Part shown: piece by piece, positions 27,383 to 37,006 of the stretch | Layout: each line of letters begins with the position of its first letter | Numbering within the stretch: position 1 is the stretch's first letter | From: Bacteroidota bacterium | GTDB taxonomy: Bacteria > Bacteroidota > Bacteroidia > J057 > JADKCL01 | Assembly (NCBI GenBank): GCA_016718825.1 | Contig: JADKCL010000006.1 | Span: forward strand, 62,001 to 126,000 | Reading direction: 5' to 3' | DNA: 64,000 nt | Notes under the pieces: generated by a model | The model's input: only the letters and a program-made list of their open reading frames with translations | The model's database searches: none | Told to the model about the DNA's origin: nothing | Translations under genes and position numbers: made by a program

Positions 27383-29455
27383 ATGAAACGATATTCCATT
27401 TTTGTCTGGTTTTGCCTACTGTTCTCCAATACATTTGCGCAATGGATCCCTACGAATGGGCCCCGTATGGCGCATCCGACAACCGAAATTTTTGCCTTGG
27501 GGCCAATTCTGATGGCCTCTTCACAGTGTGCGCCATTTTACAGCACAGATCAAGGAGATTCTTGGAAAGTGATAGGTGTGTCCGGTGCTCCCTCGGACTT
27601 TGAGCGAAATTTTGAATTTCTGGGCAATCACTATGTTAGCTCTGGATGGTATTACCGTCGCGTAATTGTCAATGGAAATGCCGTTTCGTTGGATACCTTG
27701 CAGCAGATGCCGAGCAGTCCAGAGGACGTGGCTGCGGATTCGTCAGGGATTTATGCAGTGGGCTACGAAGCTGGGTTGATGTGGAGCGGAACGGGCAATA
27801 ATTTCAGCTTGCACGCTACCGGATTGCCAAGGGACACGACTTTTTATCCCGGTGGAATGATCATCCGGTTGTATGCGTTTTCGGTCGCGTTGAATTCTAC
27901 GTCGGTATTCGTCGGCACGAGCAAAGGAGTTTATCGTGCTCCAAAGGGCCAACTCACCTTTACTCCTCTGAATAACGGTTTGCCCACCGAGGATGTGTAT
28001 GCGCTTTATTGCGAAGATTCGATGATGGTAGCCAGCGTAGACAGCAGCCTTTATCGCTCGACAGACTCAGGGAATTCTTGGACCCTTGTTCCAACCCCCA
28101 TTCAGAGAAATTGCAGACGTTTGCAGCAGGTCGGAGATACATTGTTTGCCGCACTTTTCCATAGAGGGGCGATGTTCTCAACAGATGATGGCGTAAGTTG
28201 GACTATGGTCAATGCGACGCTTCAGAATGAGACTGTGACAGGATTTGAAAGGATCGGAGGGGAGCTTTTCTGCGCCACTTATGGAGGGCTTTTCAAGGGG
28301 GTTGCGAGTTCCACTTTGGTTGAATACAATGGTTGTGGTGTAGGAATCTATTCGATGACGAAGACCGACAATTGTATCGCTGCTGCCACACGCGATGACA
28401 CTTATGTTTCTTCAGACTTGGGAGACCATTGGCGCAAGATTGAGAATCCAAACAATCAAGGCCCGGCACCGATGGTCGTAGAATTAAACAATCAGCTTGT
28501 TTGGGGGACCAAGTATACTGGATTTAACACCCCACTTGCACTTTTTTCCTCCGGGGATTGTGCAACTACGCTGGATACCACAATTATTGGATCGGGTTCA
28601 GAACTTACCTTCCTTTCTTGTGATGGGGATCAAGCAATTCTCAACATTAATTTCACTGACTATTGGCTTGTTTCCGATTCAGGCGCAACGTTTACAGCAA
28701 TACAACGTCCAACACCCATTGATTGCCAAACAGATCCCATCTTGATTCTTGTCGACAGCACGATTTATGCCACCTCCTGCGACAATGTTGGCTTATTGCG
28801 CAGCAAGGATCTCGGAACTACTTGGGCAGATGTCAGCAACGGTCTTTCTTCAAACCGCGTTTGTTACATGGAACGTGTAGGCGGTAGGCTGTTTGCCACT
28901 TTTCCCGATGAAATTTATCAAGCTGTAAGTGGGGACAGCGTTTGGATTCCCAGTCAAACGGGTATCCCCAATAACAGCGGTCCCTTTTTTGATCTGGAAT
29001 GGGATGGGCAGCGCTATTATGTCTGCAACGGGCGCAAAGTTTGGGCATCCGTGGATGGGATTCATTGGGTGGATGTTTCGCAGGGGCTGCCTTCAGGGCT
29101 AAATGGCCATATCACCTATTCCGGAATGGCACTCAAAGACGGGATACTGTTTGTCGGCACGTGGGGGCAAGGCGTTTGGAAACGTCCAATCTCCGAAATT
29201 ACGGTAGCCAATGAGCCGATTTCTCCGAGCGTCGATTTGCGTCTTTTTCCAAATCCGACAAGCGAACGGCTGTATTGGTCGACCCCGGAATCCGTAAAGG
29301 CTTTCCGCTGTTTCAATTTGTTTGGTCAAGCAGTGGAGGCAGTAATGATCGACGGTTATTTGGACGTCTCGCGATGGCCTGCGGGTGTGTATGTCGTTCA
29401 AGCAACTACCCGCACAGGCGCTGTCCTCAGCGGCAAGGTTCTGATTCAACGATAA
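27383..29455 (+). CDS. T9SS-secreted BNR/sialidase-like propeller protein
   Basis: A 690-residue protein with signal peptide SIFVWFCLLFSNTFAQ, repeated Asp-box-like (BNR) motifs (STDQGDSWKVIG, STDSGNSWTLVP, STDDGVSWTMVN, SSDLGDHWRKIE, SKDLGTTWADVS) and a T9SS tail (LRLFPNPTSERLYWSTPE, GVYVVQATTRTG). BNR repeats define a six- or seven-bladed propeller as in photosystem stability factor and sialidase-like folds. Catalytic sialidase residues (FRIP, Tyr/Glu pair) are not visible, so a binding or structural surface role is more likely. The tail strongly resembles that of the preceding gene (RLYWSTPE against RIHWTHPE). Confidence 0.87.
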   Translation: MKRYSIFVWFCLLFSNTFAQWIPTNGPRMAHPTTEIFALGPILMASSQCAPFYSTDQGDSWKVIGVSGAPSDFERNFEFLGNHYVSSGWYYRRVIVNGNAVSLDTLQQMPSSPEDVAADSSGIYAVGYEAGLMWSGTGNNFSLHATGLPRDTTFYPGGMIIRLYAFSVALNSTSVFVGTSKGVYRAPKGQLTFTPLNNGLPTEDVYALYCEDSMMVASVDSSLYRSTDSGNSWTLVPTPIQRNCRRLQQVGDTLFAALFHRGAMFSTDDGVSWTMVNATLQNETVTGFERIGGELFCATYGGLFKGVASSTLVEYNGCGVGIYSMTKTDNCIAAATRDDTYVSSDLGDHWRKIENPNNQGPAPMVVELNNQLVWGTKYTGFNTPLALFSSGDCATTLDTTIIGSGSELTFLSCDGDQAILNINFTDYWLVSDSGATFTAIQRPTPIDCQTDPILILVDSTIYATSCDNVGLLRSKDLGTTWADVSNGLSSNRVCYMERVGGRLFATFPDEIYQAVSGDSVWIPSQTGIPNNSGPFFDLEWDGQRYYVCNGRKVWASVDGIHWVDVSQGLPSGLNGHITYSGMALKDGILFVGTWGQGVWKRPISEITVANEPISPSVDLRLFPNPTSERLYWSTPESVKAFRCFNLFGQAVEAVMIDGYLDVSRWPAGVYVVQATTRTGAVLSGKVLIQR

Positions 29456-29509
29456 TTTCAATCCGCTTCAAATGCGAATTTGACTTATCTTTCCTGAAAA
29501 TCTCAGCCC

Positions 29510-30148
29510 ATGTCCACCCAAAAAGCGTACGACCAATGGTCGTCCATCTACGACACCAACGAAAATAAAACCCGTGACCTTGAGGCCGTTGCTGTGCGCA
29601 AGATGCTCGAACCGGTCCTCTTTCGCTACGTCCTCGAAATCGGCGCTGGCACCGGAAAAAATACCGTTTGGTACCTCGGATTTGCCAACCGCATTTTGGC
29701 AGTTGACCTCAGTGCCGAAATGCTCGCCAAGGCCAAGGAAAAAATCGACGCGCTCGGTAATCCCGAGTGCATCTCAGAATTTGCCCAAGCCGATGTCACG
29801 CAGCCCTGGACATTTGGCGAAGCTTGTTTTGACCTCGTGACTTTCAGCCTGATGTTGGAGCACATCGAGCATTTGGATCCGATTTTTGCCGAGGCATCGC
29901 GCGCACTGATGGTGGGCGGGCATGTGTACGTAGGGGAATTGCACCCCTTCAAACAATACCTCGGCAGCAAGGCCAAATTCGAAGGGGAAACGGGCGAAGT
30001 GATCGTTCAATGCTTCAACCATCATGTGAGCGACTTCGTCAGCGCCGCCCAAAAGCACGGCCTTCAGTTGGTGGATTTGCAGGAATTTTTTGATGTCCCT
30101 GGCGAAGGTGTGCCTAGGGTGTTAGGGTTGTTGTTTCGGAAGGGGTGA
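29510..30148 (+). CDS. Class I SAM-dependent methyltransferase
   Basis: A 212-residue Rossmann methyltransferase. Motif I is VLEIGAGTGKNT, the acidic end of strand two is ILAVDLSAEML, the post-I region is AQADVTQPW, motif IV is FDLVTFSLMLEHIEHL, and HVYVGELHPFKQYLG follows motif V. The N-terminus AYDQWSSIYDTNENKT is typical of small-molecule methyltransferases (Methyltransf_11 type). The substrate is unknown. It stands alone between a T9SS gene and the TPR/LytTR pair. Confidence 0.9.
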   Translation: MSTQKAYDQWSSIYDTNENKTRDLEAVAVRKMLEPVLFRYVLEIGAGTGKNTVWYLGFANRILAVDLSAEMLAKAKEKIDALGNPECISEFAQADVTQPWTFGEACFDLVTFSLMLEHIEHLDPIFAEASRALMVGGHVYVGELHPFKQYLGSKAKFEGETGEVIVQCFNHHVSDFVSAAQKHGLQLVDLQEFFDVPGEGVPRVLGLLFRKG

Positions 30149-30227
30149 ATTAAGGCCTCACCTCGTCAATTCCAAATTCGTCCCCTCTTGCCCTGGTCCC
30201 GAAATTGCCTTACCTTCATCCTTGGTA

Positions 30228-31391
30228 ATGCGTTATCGGTGGATCATATTCGGATGTTGGATGCTGGCATCGTTGGGCCTGTGGAGCCAAAACGGCTTCC
30301 ATGATAGGCTCGATGCCCGCGATTTGCCCGATTCGGCAAAGATCGACCTCCTCAATGACCACGCATGGACCCTTACCAAAACCGCTCCCGACAGCGCTGA
30401 ATTTTACGCCCGCGAGGCCATCAGCCGTTCGCAGAAAGCTGGTGACTATGCCAAAGGGCTGATCAATGCCAACATCCTCCTCGGAATTCTGAACAAGGAC
30501 CGTGGCTACTACGGCCTCTCCGTGGAGCATTACCTGCAGGCCTTGCAACGCGCGGAAAGTATCGGCGATTCACTCCGCGTCTCCGGCTGTCTCAACAACC
30601 TCGGTTCCGTCTACTACGAGCAAGGCAATTTCCTCAAGTCCCTGAGCTACTTTCAGCGGTCATTGGCCATCGAAAACAAGCTTGGAAAGGACAAGGGGCA
30701 GCAATCCATCCGCTTGGTGAACATCGGCGACGCCTATTTCAAGCTCGACAGCCTCGACAAGGCCGCTGCTTTTTACTACAATTCGCTGCTCATCGAGGAG
30801 GATTTGAAAAACGAGGACGGCATGTTTTATGCACGTCTCGGCATCGGGCGCGTCGACACGCGCAAAGGCAATTTTGTCAATGCCAAGTCCGAACTCACCC
30901 GCGCCCTCGACTACGCGCAGCGCCTGGGTAACAATCCCGGAATTTGTGAAACGCAGATCGCATTCGGCGAACTATTCCTTGCCCAAGGACTGCTCGCGCA
31001 GGCAGAGGCCGCATTGGACAGCGCCCTTGCTAAGGCTAGGAAATTCGAATTTCAAGGGCTTGAAATACAGTCGCTTGGCGCGATTTACAAAATGCAAAAG
31101 CAGCAGGGCAACCTTGCAGCCGCCAACGAAACATTGGAACAATATTATGCCCTCCGTGAAAAAGTCAACAGCACCGAGGTCAATAGCCGTATCGGCGAAT
31201 TGCAGATGCGCTACGAACTCGATAAAAAGGAACAGGAAATCGCCCTTTTTCGCAAAAATGAGGAGTTGCAGGATGCAGAAATGAAATATGAGCGCAAGCT
31301 GCGCAACTATTTACTGTTCAGTGTGTTTGTGACTTTGGCTTTGATCCTGTTCAACCTCTACCGCGCGAGATCCAGAAACGATGGCCAATAG
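30228..31391 (+). CDS. TPR-repeat sensor protein with C-terminal membrane helix
   Basis: A 387-residue exported protein: signal or anchor RWIIFGCWMLASLGLWSQ, six to seven tetratricopeptide repeats (DYAKGLINANILLGILN, GDSLRVSGCLNNLGSVYYEQGNF, YARLGIGRVDTRKGNF, FGELFLAQGLLAQAEAAL), a coiled coil (NSRIGELQMRYELDKKEQEI) and a C-terminal transmembrane helix (NYLLFSVFVTLALILFN). This is the architecture of Bacteroidota TPR sensors usually fused to a kinase or LuxR/LytTR output; here the output is a separate gene overlapping by 11 nt. Start ATG 30228. Confidence 0.87.
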   Translation: MRYRWIIFGCWMLASLGLWSQNGFHDRLDARDLPDSAKIDLLNDHAWTLTKTAPDSAEFYAREAISRSQKAGDYAKGLINANILLGILNKDRGYYGLSVEHYLQALQRAESIGDSLRVSGCLNNLGSVYYEQGNFLKSLSYFQRSLAIENKLGKDKGQQSIRLVNIGDAYFKLDSLDKAAAFYYNSLLIEEDLKNEDGMFYARLGIGRVDTRKGNFVNAKSELTRALDYAQRLGNNPGICETQIAFGELFLAQGLLAQAEAALDSALAKARKFEFQGLEIQSLGAIYKMQKQQGNLAAANETLEQYYALREKVNSTEVNSRIGELQMRYELDKKEQEIALFRKNEELQDAEMKYERKLRNYLLFSVFVTLALILFNLYRARSRNDGQ

Positions 31392-32256
31392 GCAATCTCC
31401 ATATCCCAAAACGTGGCTGTTCGCAGGAGGTGCGGCATTCGGGCTGTACTTCACTGCCGGATTAGCCTATTTCGAGACCTTCCGCAAATGGCACGAATTT
31501 ACGGGCATTCACTACCTCGCGGTGGCCATGATTTTGGTGCCGACGTCGATCGTCCTGGCCTTCAGTTTATTTGGTGCACCCTCGGCTAAATTGCCTAATT
31601 CGCCGCTAGTACGCTGGTTTTTGCTGCCAAGTATGGCCTTTTTACTCGCGGGATTTCTGATTTACCTGTACTTCGGAATGTGGGATCCGATGAATTTTCG
31701 CACGGACATTCTGCTGCCCTCGATTGTCCGGAACATGGTCCTGCTGGGCCTGCTGCCGGTACAGGTGGCGCTTGTGCTTGTTCCGCAGCCCGCAGTCGTC
31801 AAGGCGGTTGTGATCGCGCAACCAGTTGAGAGGACATCACCTCCCGATTCAGATCCGCAGCTATCCCTTCAATCCGACAATTCTGCGCTCGCGCAATCGG
31901 TTGCACCGGTGATGTTCGCTGTGGAAGCCTCCGCAGGGGAGTCCCAATTCAAGATTCCGCTTGCGGATCTCTTGATGGTCGAGGCCGCAGACAATTACTG
32001 CAAATTTTATTACCTCAAAGACGGTTTGCCTAAAACGCGTCTGCTGCGCATGAAAATGAAGGAGGCCGAGGAGGCCTTGCAAGGTGCTGCAGATTTCCAC
32101 CGTTGCCACCGCTCCTTTTTGGTCAATGGCAGCATGGTCTCTGAGGTCTTGGGTAATTCTCAAGCTTACAGGCTGAAAATGAAGCATCTCGAGGAGCAAG
32201 TTCCGGTGTCGAGGACGTTTGATGTGGGGGTGTTGCGGGCTGTGTTTAAGGACTAG
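31381..32256 (+). CDS. Membrane-anchored LytTR-family transcriptional regulator
   Basis: A 291-residue protein with four N-terminal transmembrane helices (WLFAGGAAFGLYFTAGLAY, YLAVAMILVPTSIVLAF, WFLLPSMAFLLAGFLIY, NMVLLGLLPVQVALVL), a proline/serine linker and a C-terminal LytTR DNA-binding domain (about 190-290: LLMVEAADNYCKFYYLKDG, LLRMKMKEAEEAL, FHRCHRSFLVN, VPVSRTFDVGVL). The ATG at 31381 overlaps the TPR sensor's end by 11 nt in another frame, so the two are coupled and probably form a sensor/regulator pair. Targets are unknown. Confidence 0.9.
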   Translation: MANRQSPYPKTWLFAGGAAFGLYFTAGLAYFETFRKWHEFTGIHYLAVAMILVPTSIVLAFSLFGAPSAKLPNSPLVRWFLLPSMAFLLAGFLIYLYFGMWDPMNFRTDILLPSIVRNMVLLGLLPVQVALVLVPQPAVVKAVVIAQPVERTSPPDSDPQLSLQSDNSALAQSVAPVMFAVEASAGESQFKIPLADLLMVEAADNYCKFYYLKDGLPKTRLLRMKMKEAEEALQGAADFHRCHRSFLVNGSMVSEVLGNSQAYRLKMKHLEEQVPVSRTFDVGVLRAVFKD

Positions 32257-32710
32257 CCTTGACGATTCTCAGCATCTTGTCCGCTGAACAAGTTCGTTGA
32301 CAGGGCCCCAATTGGTGATCGATGAGGAGGAAATTGGCTTTAGAGGGAAGAAGGAACTCCATCTTGCCTTGTTTCCCCAAGCAACAAAAATAATCCTCAG
32401 TGTTCTATTCGGGATTTTCCAACACAACTTATTGGAGGCGATGCCTGTCGGTCAAATCTGAGTACCAAACCGGCATGAGAGAGACGATTTCAAATCTAAA
32501 TGGATGGAACCTCGCCCTATTCAGCAGCACCGTTGAGCCAATGAAACGCGATTTTTTCTGGCAACCTTCCCAATTCTTTGTCAGAATCCACGGCAAATCG
32601 AAGTTGTCTTCAAAATCGAATTACCTTGTCTAATGCCTGGCAACCAGGAATGCAAACGAGCAGCATCGTACAATGCTGCTCTTTTGAGTGAATCGGGAAA
32701 TTTGTGGAAA
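32257..32710. other. Intergenic region, no gene accepted
   Basis: The gap of about 450 nt contains a plus frame (32400-32633) of 77 codons with no family-like pattern, which is not accepted. Near its right end there is a perfect 9-bp hairpin listed as a terminator. Confidence 0.5.
32658..32685. terminator. Hairpin terminator, probably bidirectional
   Basis: GAGCAGCAT (32658-32666) pairs perfectly with ATGCTGCTC (32673-32681), and TTTT follows on the plus strand. On the minus strand it sits 26 nt beyond the end of the fragment at 32711, which it may once have served. Confidence 0.65.
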
Positions 32711-33001
32711 TCAGAAGGTAGCCATCCCATAAAAATACTTTCCATACTCCTTGGCATACATCAGCATTTGCTTTGAATTTTCGATGGTGGCTTGGACGAC
32801 GACACCATTGGAATTGGCCATTTCATACTTGCCGGTTGCTTCCTCCAGTCCCTTGTCCACATTTTCTTTGGCATCGTTGAAAATCAAAATGACTTGGTTT
32901 TCGCTACGCATTACACCGAATGAGCAGTACCATTTGAAATCCTTGCAAATCTGCCTTTTGGGAATCTTTTTTGCCCAGAGGAGTTCTCCTTTTTCATCCA
33001 C
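32711..33001 (-). pseudogene. C-terminal remnant of a propeller-like protein
   Basis: An open frame of about 96 residues (DEKGELLWAKKIPKRQ, YCSFGVMRSENQVILIFNDAK, VVVQATIENSKQ) that reads like the last blades of a Bacteroidota beta-propeller protein, but no start codon or signal peptide precedes it. The frame opens right after the TGA that ends the upstream 526-residue gene, in the same frame. It keeps a good hairpin at its 3' end. I interpret it as a decayed or recombined gene end; read-through of the TGA is less likely because the two parts do not look like one fold. Confidence 0.5.
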
Positions 33002-33025
33002 CTTGGTGGCGGCAGCTTTTACCCT

Positions 33026-34606
33026 TCACTCCCCATTCACCGCAATCCCCATATTCGGTTTTGGCGCACCTGCGCCCGAGGGATTCATGAACCAACAAAG
33101 GGCAGGCACGTTGGGTGCAACCTCAAACTGAAATCCCGGTATCTGTAATGGCGTCAGCGAATAGTTTTGGGCGATTGTGTGAACCATCGGATAGTTGCAT
33201 TCCAGGAAAAGGCTCATGAATGCGGACTTGATTTCGCTTGGACCCTGCGGCTCCCTTCCTAGAAAATCGATCACATAACCGGCGTCCGCACTGATGAGAA
33301 TGCCGCTTCCCTTCGAATAGAAAATTGCAATGGATTCATTGACGGGGTAGTCCGTGAGCTTGGGTAGATTGACTTCCTCGGGCTCCCGACCCTTTTTGCG
33401 CGCCAAAACGGCTTCGAGCTCCGAATAAAATTCCTGCAAGGCATCTTCCGCTTCGGACCTGGAGGCGCAGAATTTCAAAGGCCCTCCGAACTTAGAAATG
33501 AAGCATTGGTACTCAACCTCCAGCATTTCCAGTATCTCAGCGACTTCTTCGTCGGTCCCCAAAGTGAGCGGCAGCGAGGCCTCTGGTTTGGATTTCGGTG
33601 CGATTCCAAAATCTTGTGTAGAAACCCCTCCGATCCAAAAATCGCCGCGCCATTTGATCAAGCTCGTTTGCACGATACGGCCATTTTCCGCCTTCAAATT
33701 TGCAGATTCGCGAACCACCCTGAATGTGCGACCCGATTCCTTCTCCTTTAGATAATGACATTCTGCATCACTTCCTTCCAGCCAAAACGTGCCGAGTACC
33801 TTTTCTGAACACGCCGCGACGCTTGCCAACACCTCAGGCTCGCCGCGAAGAATGCGTGATGCCATGACGGGGAGCCTTTCGCCACCAAACTGGGTCACAA
33901 AATTAAACAGCACCTCGAGCTTGATGTCATAGCCAACATTTTTGAGGTACGGTTCGCTTTGGCCAACGGCTTCCTTTCTGAGCTTTTGTTGGATCTCGGC
34001 GTCTCTGCCAACGAAATCAAGTTGGCCATACAAATACGACTTCAACCCGATCCACATCAACTTGCCACGCATTTCCTTGAAGCCATCCGTTGGTTTCAAT
34101 TGAAGGAAATCGTCCCAGTCCGTGGAAGCGGGCGCTATGTCGATCGTCGACTCCAGCATAGCAGTCAACACAGTTGCTTGCAACCTAATTGCCGCCGACA
34201 TCGGATCAGAAAATTTCTTCGACTTCACTTTACGCTCCCAAGTCCACAGCAACATCGCCATGTCCTGCCAATTCAAGTATTCAGCGTCATAATCATCGAG
34301 GTCCCAAAAAGGCAAAGCCCTTCCACTCACTGCTTGATGCCGATCTGTGAATGCCTTCCAGAGTCCGGCTTCGTTGATGAAGTCCTCATACCAAGCCGCA
34401 ATCCATACAGAAAAGTCCGCAAGGTCGTGCTCGGAAGCCTCGGGAACGATCAGCGGCATCAGCGTCGAGGTACTCAGCGTACTGAAAATGCCTTTGGCCA
34501 AATCAATGTAAAACAGGTCATATTCACCGATACGCTCATAAAACCGTGTCGCCTTCCATTTGTCAAGGACATGAGAATGAAGCCAAGAAGGAAATTTTGA
34601 TGCCAT
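33026..34606 (-). CDS. Conserved-looking hypothetical protein, 526 residues
   Basis: A soluble protein without signal peptide or membrane helices. The N-terminal two thirds are helical with many Trp/Tyr (VWIAAWYEDFINEAGLW, YLNWQDMAMLLWTWERK, GFKEMRGKLMWIGLKSYLY, YDIKLEVLFNFVTQFGGE). A middle beta-rich part follows (GTFWLEGSDAECHYLKE, IKWRGDFWIGG), then another alpha/beta region (EAEDALQEFYSELEAVL, AIFYSKGSGILISADAGYV). I do not recognise a family. Codon use looks like its neighbours, so recent transfer is not evident. It is followed on the same strand only by a gene remnant. Confidence 0.7.
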   Translation of the reverse strand: MASKFPSWLHSHVLDKWKATRFYERIGEYDLFYIDLAKGIFSTLSTSTLMPLIVPEASEHDLADFSVWIAAWYEDFINEAGLWKAFTDRHQAVSGRALPFWDLDDYDAEYLNWQDMAMLLWTWERKVKSKKFSDPMSAAIRLQATVLTAMLESTIDIAPASTDWDDFLQLKPTDGFKEMRGKLMWIGLKSYLYGQLDFVGRDAEIQQKLRKEAVGQSEPYLKNVGYDIKLEVLFNFVTQFGGERLPVMASRILRGEPEVLASVAACSEKVLGTFWLEGSDAECHYLKEKESGRTFRVVRESANLKAENGRIVQTSLIKWRGDFWIGGVSTQDFGIAPKSKPEASLPLTLGTDEEVAEILEMLEVEYQCFISKFGGPLKFCASRSEAEDALQEFYSELEAVLARKKGREPEEVNLPKLTDYPVNESIAIFYSKGSGILISADAGYVIDFLGREPQGPSEIKSAFMSLFLECNYPMVHTIAQNYSLTPLQIPGFQFEVAPNVPALCWFMNPSGAGAPKPNMGIAVNGE

Positions 34607-34869
34607 ACCGCAAATTTGGGTCGATGGGCCGTATCAAACAAATGGGAGAGGGCGCACGGGGCCAGATTCACCAAGGGAATTGGAAACAGGCTGACATTTA
34701 TGGCTTGGTGATGCCAATGGCTTTGCCTCATCGTAAAATGACCAAGCGTGGGGTGATGAACTTCCCAACCCCTCCAACGCGTTTCCCATACCGAAACTGT
34801 CGTATTGACACCACTTTCTTTGAATTTTCCTTGCTTTTCAACGCAGAATTGCCCATCTTTACAGCCTGA

Positions 34870-35244
34870 ATGAAGAATTCCGTCTTAAACGGCATGAAAA
34901 AGTTTCTCGTTTTCCTTTCTTTGGCACTTTTGCTTTCGCTTCCCAGCCTCGTCGTAGGGCAAAATTTGGGAAGTAAGGCCGCCATTTTGGGACTGCCAGG
35001 ACAAACCTCCGTTGGAATTCCAAATGAGGTAATCAATGAAATTCTGACTTTGGCTGCGCCACAGTTCGGGTTTCCGGCAGCAGAATTCATGCTCATGTAT
35101 GATACCTGCGGCTGCATTACCATTACCGAGATAGGCCCGGGAACCTATTTGGTTGTGTACGGCGGAATCGGCATCCAAATCGTCATCGACGGTTGCCGCA
35201 TTAACACGCCGTTGACTACGAATAGTTTCGGCGCCCGAAAATAA
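34870..35244 (+). CDS. Small exported protein, unknown
   Basis: A 124-residue protein (116 if ATG 34894 is used) with a clear signal peptide (FLVFLSLALLLSLPSLVVGQ) and a mature part of about 90 residues rich in Ile/Gly/Thr with three Cys (DTCGCITITEIG, IDGCRINTP). It has no recognised domain. A terminator hairpin follows the stop, supporting a complete gene. Probably periplasmic or secreted. Confidence 0.7.
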   Translation: MKNSVLNGMKKFLVFLSLALLLSLPSLVVGQNLGSKAAILGLPGQTSVGIPNEVINEILTLAAPQFGFPAAEFMLMYDTCGCITITEIGPGTYLVVYGGIGIQIVIDGCRINTPLTTNSFGARK

Positions 35245-35270
35245 AAGTGATACTCAAAAATTCAAATCTG

Positions 35271-35301
35271 AGAGCCATCCGCAAGGTGGCTCTTACGTTT
35301 T
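35271..35301 (+). terminator. Rho-independent-like terminator
   Basis: AGAGCCA (35271-35277) pairs with TGGCTCT (35287-35293) with a further CC/GG closing around GCAA; GTTTTT follows shortly after. It lies 27 nt after the small exported protein gene. Confidence 0.7.
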
Positions 35302-35428
35302 TATGGGCCCGGCCGGTCTAGGGAATGCTGATTGCCATTCCCATTGCAAATGGGGGAATACCGATCATGATTGACGTGCCCCTCCAGTGATTGAATTGGA
35401 AGGAATTCAGCGAATTCGCCCTCCTTTG

Positions 35429-35488
35429 CGGGGGTTCAAAATTTTGAGCAACAACGAAGGGGAAGGAGGGACTCAAAACCACAAATTA
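35429..35488. repeat. Degenerate copy of the palindromic intergenic element
   Basis: Contains the same palindromic centre TTCAAAATTTTGA and a tail AAAACCACAAATTA resembling the regions at 5556-5604 and 11978-12035. The arms no longer pair well. It is located between the small exported gene and the convergent 488-residue gene. Confidence 0.5.
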
Positions 35489-35539
35489 TGTGGACAGCCA
35501 GAAATTACAGATCGAATGCAAGCACTGAAGCAACCGAAA

Positions 35540-37006
35540 CTACTTGCTCACGCTGTCGATCCATTTCAGGATATCAAAGTAGGCAAGAATGTTGGCTTCG
35601 AGCGGATCTTGGAAAATGACCTCCAATTCGGCACGCAGCCCACGAAGTGAATCACGTAGTTGCGCATCTTTGAAGGAAAACGAATGTTTCTCCAAAAACC
35701 GGAGGATGCAGCGTTCGAATTGGTAAAGGGCATCGCGGCGTTGCAGGAACTTGCGCGTAGCCTTGGTTTGAGATTCGGTAAGGTCGGCTTCGCCGGTTTC
35801 GAAGTAAATGAAAATCAGCATGATCCGCGCCAGCGAATGGATGTCCTCACGCTGTCCGCGATGTGGATGGTCCAAGATTTCGTTGAGCCAAGCTTTCGCT
35901 TCCTTGAATTGACGCTGCTCAAAATGCAGACGCGCCAACCAAAGCAACAGCATCGCTTGCGAAGTCCATGGAATGGAAGCACGATGAATTTCCAAACCCG
36001 CCTTGATCGAAGGCAGTTCAGCATTTACCAACGCATAGTTTTGCGTTTGCAGGGCATATCCCAACAACAATCTTTGGTACTTTTCAAAAATATCGGAGGC
36101 ATGAATGCCCTTCAATTCGCTGAAGTCCTTGATTTCCTTGAGTAAATTTTCCACGGCAGCAAAATCTCCGAAATGGAGCTTCATGCCGCCAAGGCGCCAC
36201 AAGTCGTTAAGATAGCCTTCGGGATAATCATCGCGCAAAAAGGCCACCGACCGATAGAGGTCCACCAAGGCTTGCAAATCGTCCTGCGCCTGCGCGTAGG
36301 AACCCGAAAAGGCGTGGATCATCGACTTGCAGAGCAAATACATTCTTTGAAGCCTTGCCGAACCAAGGGTCTCCTGCCCCTGCAAAAGTGGATGCGCACT
36401 GAATGCCTGAATCGATGCCAAATCCCATTCGTTGCGGGCACTTTGTTTGTGCTTGACGATCGGGCGATAGCTATAATACAGGTCTTCGAATTCGCCGAGT
36501 TTGTTGAGTGCTGCCCGGGCAGTGCTGCGTTCGGCATTCAAGGCATTGATCTGATCCAAGGTTTCCGCCATGTCCGTGCCATTGCGGAGCAACAGGCTCA
36601 TCTGCAAGCCTGATAGCTGGAGAAACTCATGGAAACGTTCTTCTCCGAGGGTCTTGGCTCTTGCCTTCTCGACCATCTTTTCGGCAAGATCAAATACGCG
36701 GCGGCGCATCAGGATGTCGATCTCATGCACAAGCTGATTGCCGACATTGGGCCCTGTCACCTCATTTTCTCGGATGACGCGGAGGATCTGTTTGGTCAAA
36801 TAATGCTTGGCGTAGGCGAAGTTGATGTCAAACCCAAGTGAGATCAGCTTCTTTTTTGCCTTGCGTTCGTCGAAGTCTTTTTGTCGGCTAAGGATGTCAA
36901 ACAGTGCGAGGTAGCCCGCTGATCCCTTTTCTGCTGAGCGCAAAAGCGCCTTCTCCCCGTTGTCCAGGGATTTGATCAGCAAAAAAAGTGCTTCTGGCTG
37001 GGCCAT
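35540..37006 (-). CDS. Helical-repeat (TPR-like) hypothetical protein
   Basis: A 488-residue all-helical protein without signal peptide. Helical pairs of TPR type recur (FDLAEKMVEKARAKTLGEE, LLLRNGTDMAETLDQI, YLNDLWRLGGMKLHFGDFAAVENLL, LLLWLARLHFEQRQFKEAKAWL). The N-terminus (LFLLIKSLDNGEKALLRS, AKKKLISLGFDINFAYAKHYL) looks like a conserved Bacteroidota family seen as single-copy hypothetical genes. Role unknown; probably a cytoplasmic scaffold. Confidence 0.75.
   Translation of the reverse strand: MAQPEALFLLIKSLDNGEKALLRSAEKGSAGYLALFDILSRQKDFDERKAKKKLISLGFDINFAYAKHYLTKQILRVIRENEVTGPNVGNQLVHEIDILMRRRVFDLAEKMVEKARAKTLGEERFHEFLQLSGLQMSLLLRNGTDMAETLDQINALNAERSTARAALNKLGEFEDLYYSYRPIVKHKQSARNEWDLASIQAFSAHPLLQGQETLGSARLQRMYLLCKSMIHAFSGSYAQAQDDLQALVDLYRSVAFLRDDYPEGYLNDLWRLGGMKLHFGDFAAVENLLKEIKDFSELKGIHASDIFEKYQRLLLGYALQTQNYALVNAELPSIKAGLEIHRASIPWTSQAMLLLWLARLHFEQRQFKEAKAWLNEILDHPHRGQREDIHSLARIMLIFIYFETGEADLTESQTKATRKFLQRRDALYQFERCILRFLEKHSFSFKDAQLRDSLRGLRAELEVIFQDPLEANILAYFDILKWIDSVSK

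Noticed and set aside
32400..32633. 77-codon plus frame
   Set aside because: No start-site signal, no homology-like pattern and no neighbour coupling.
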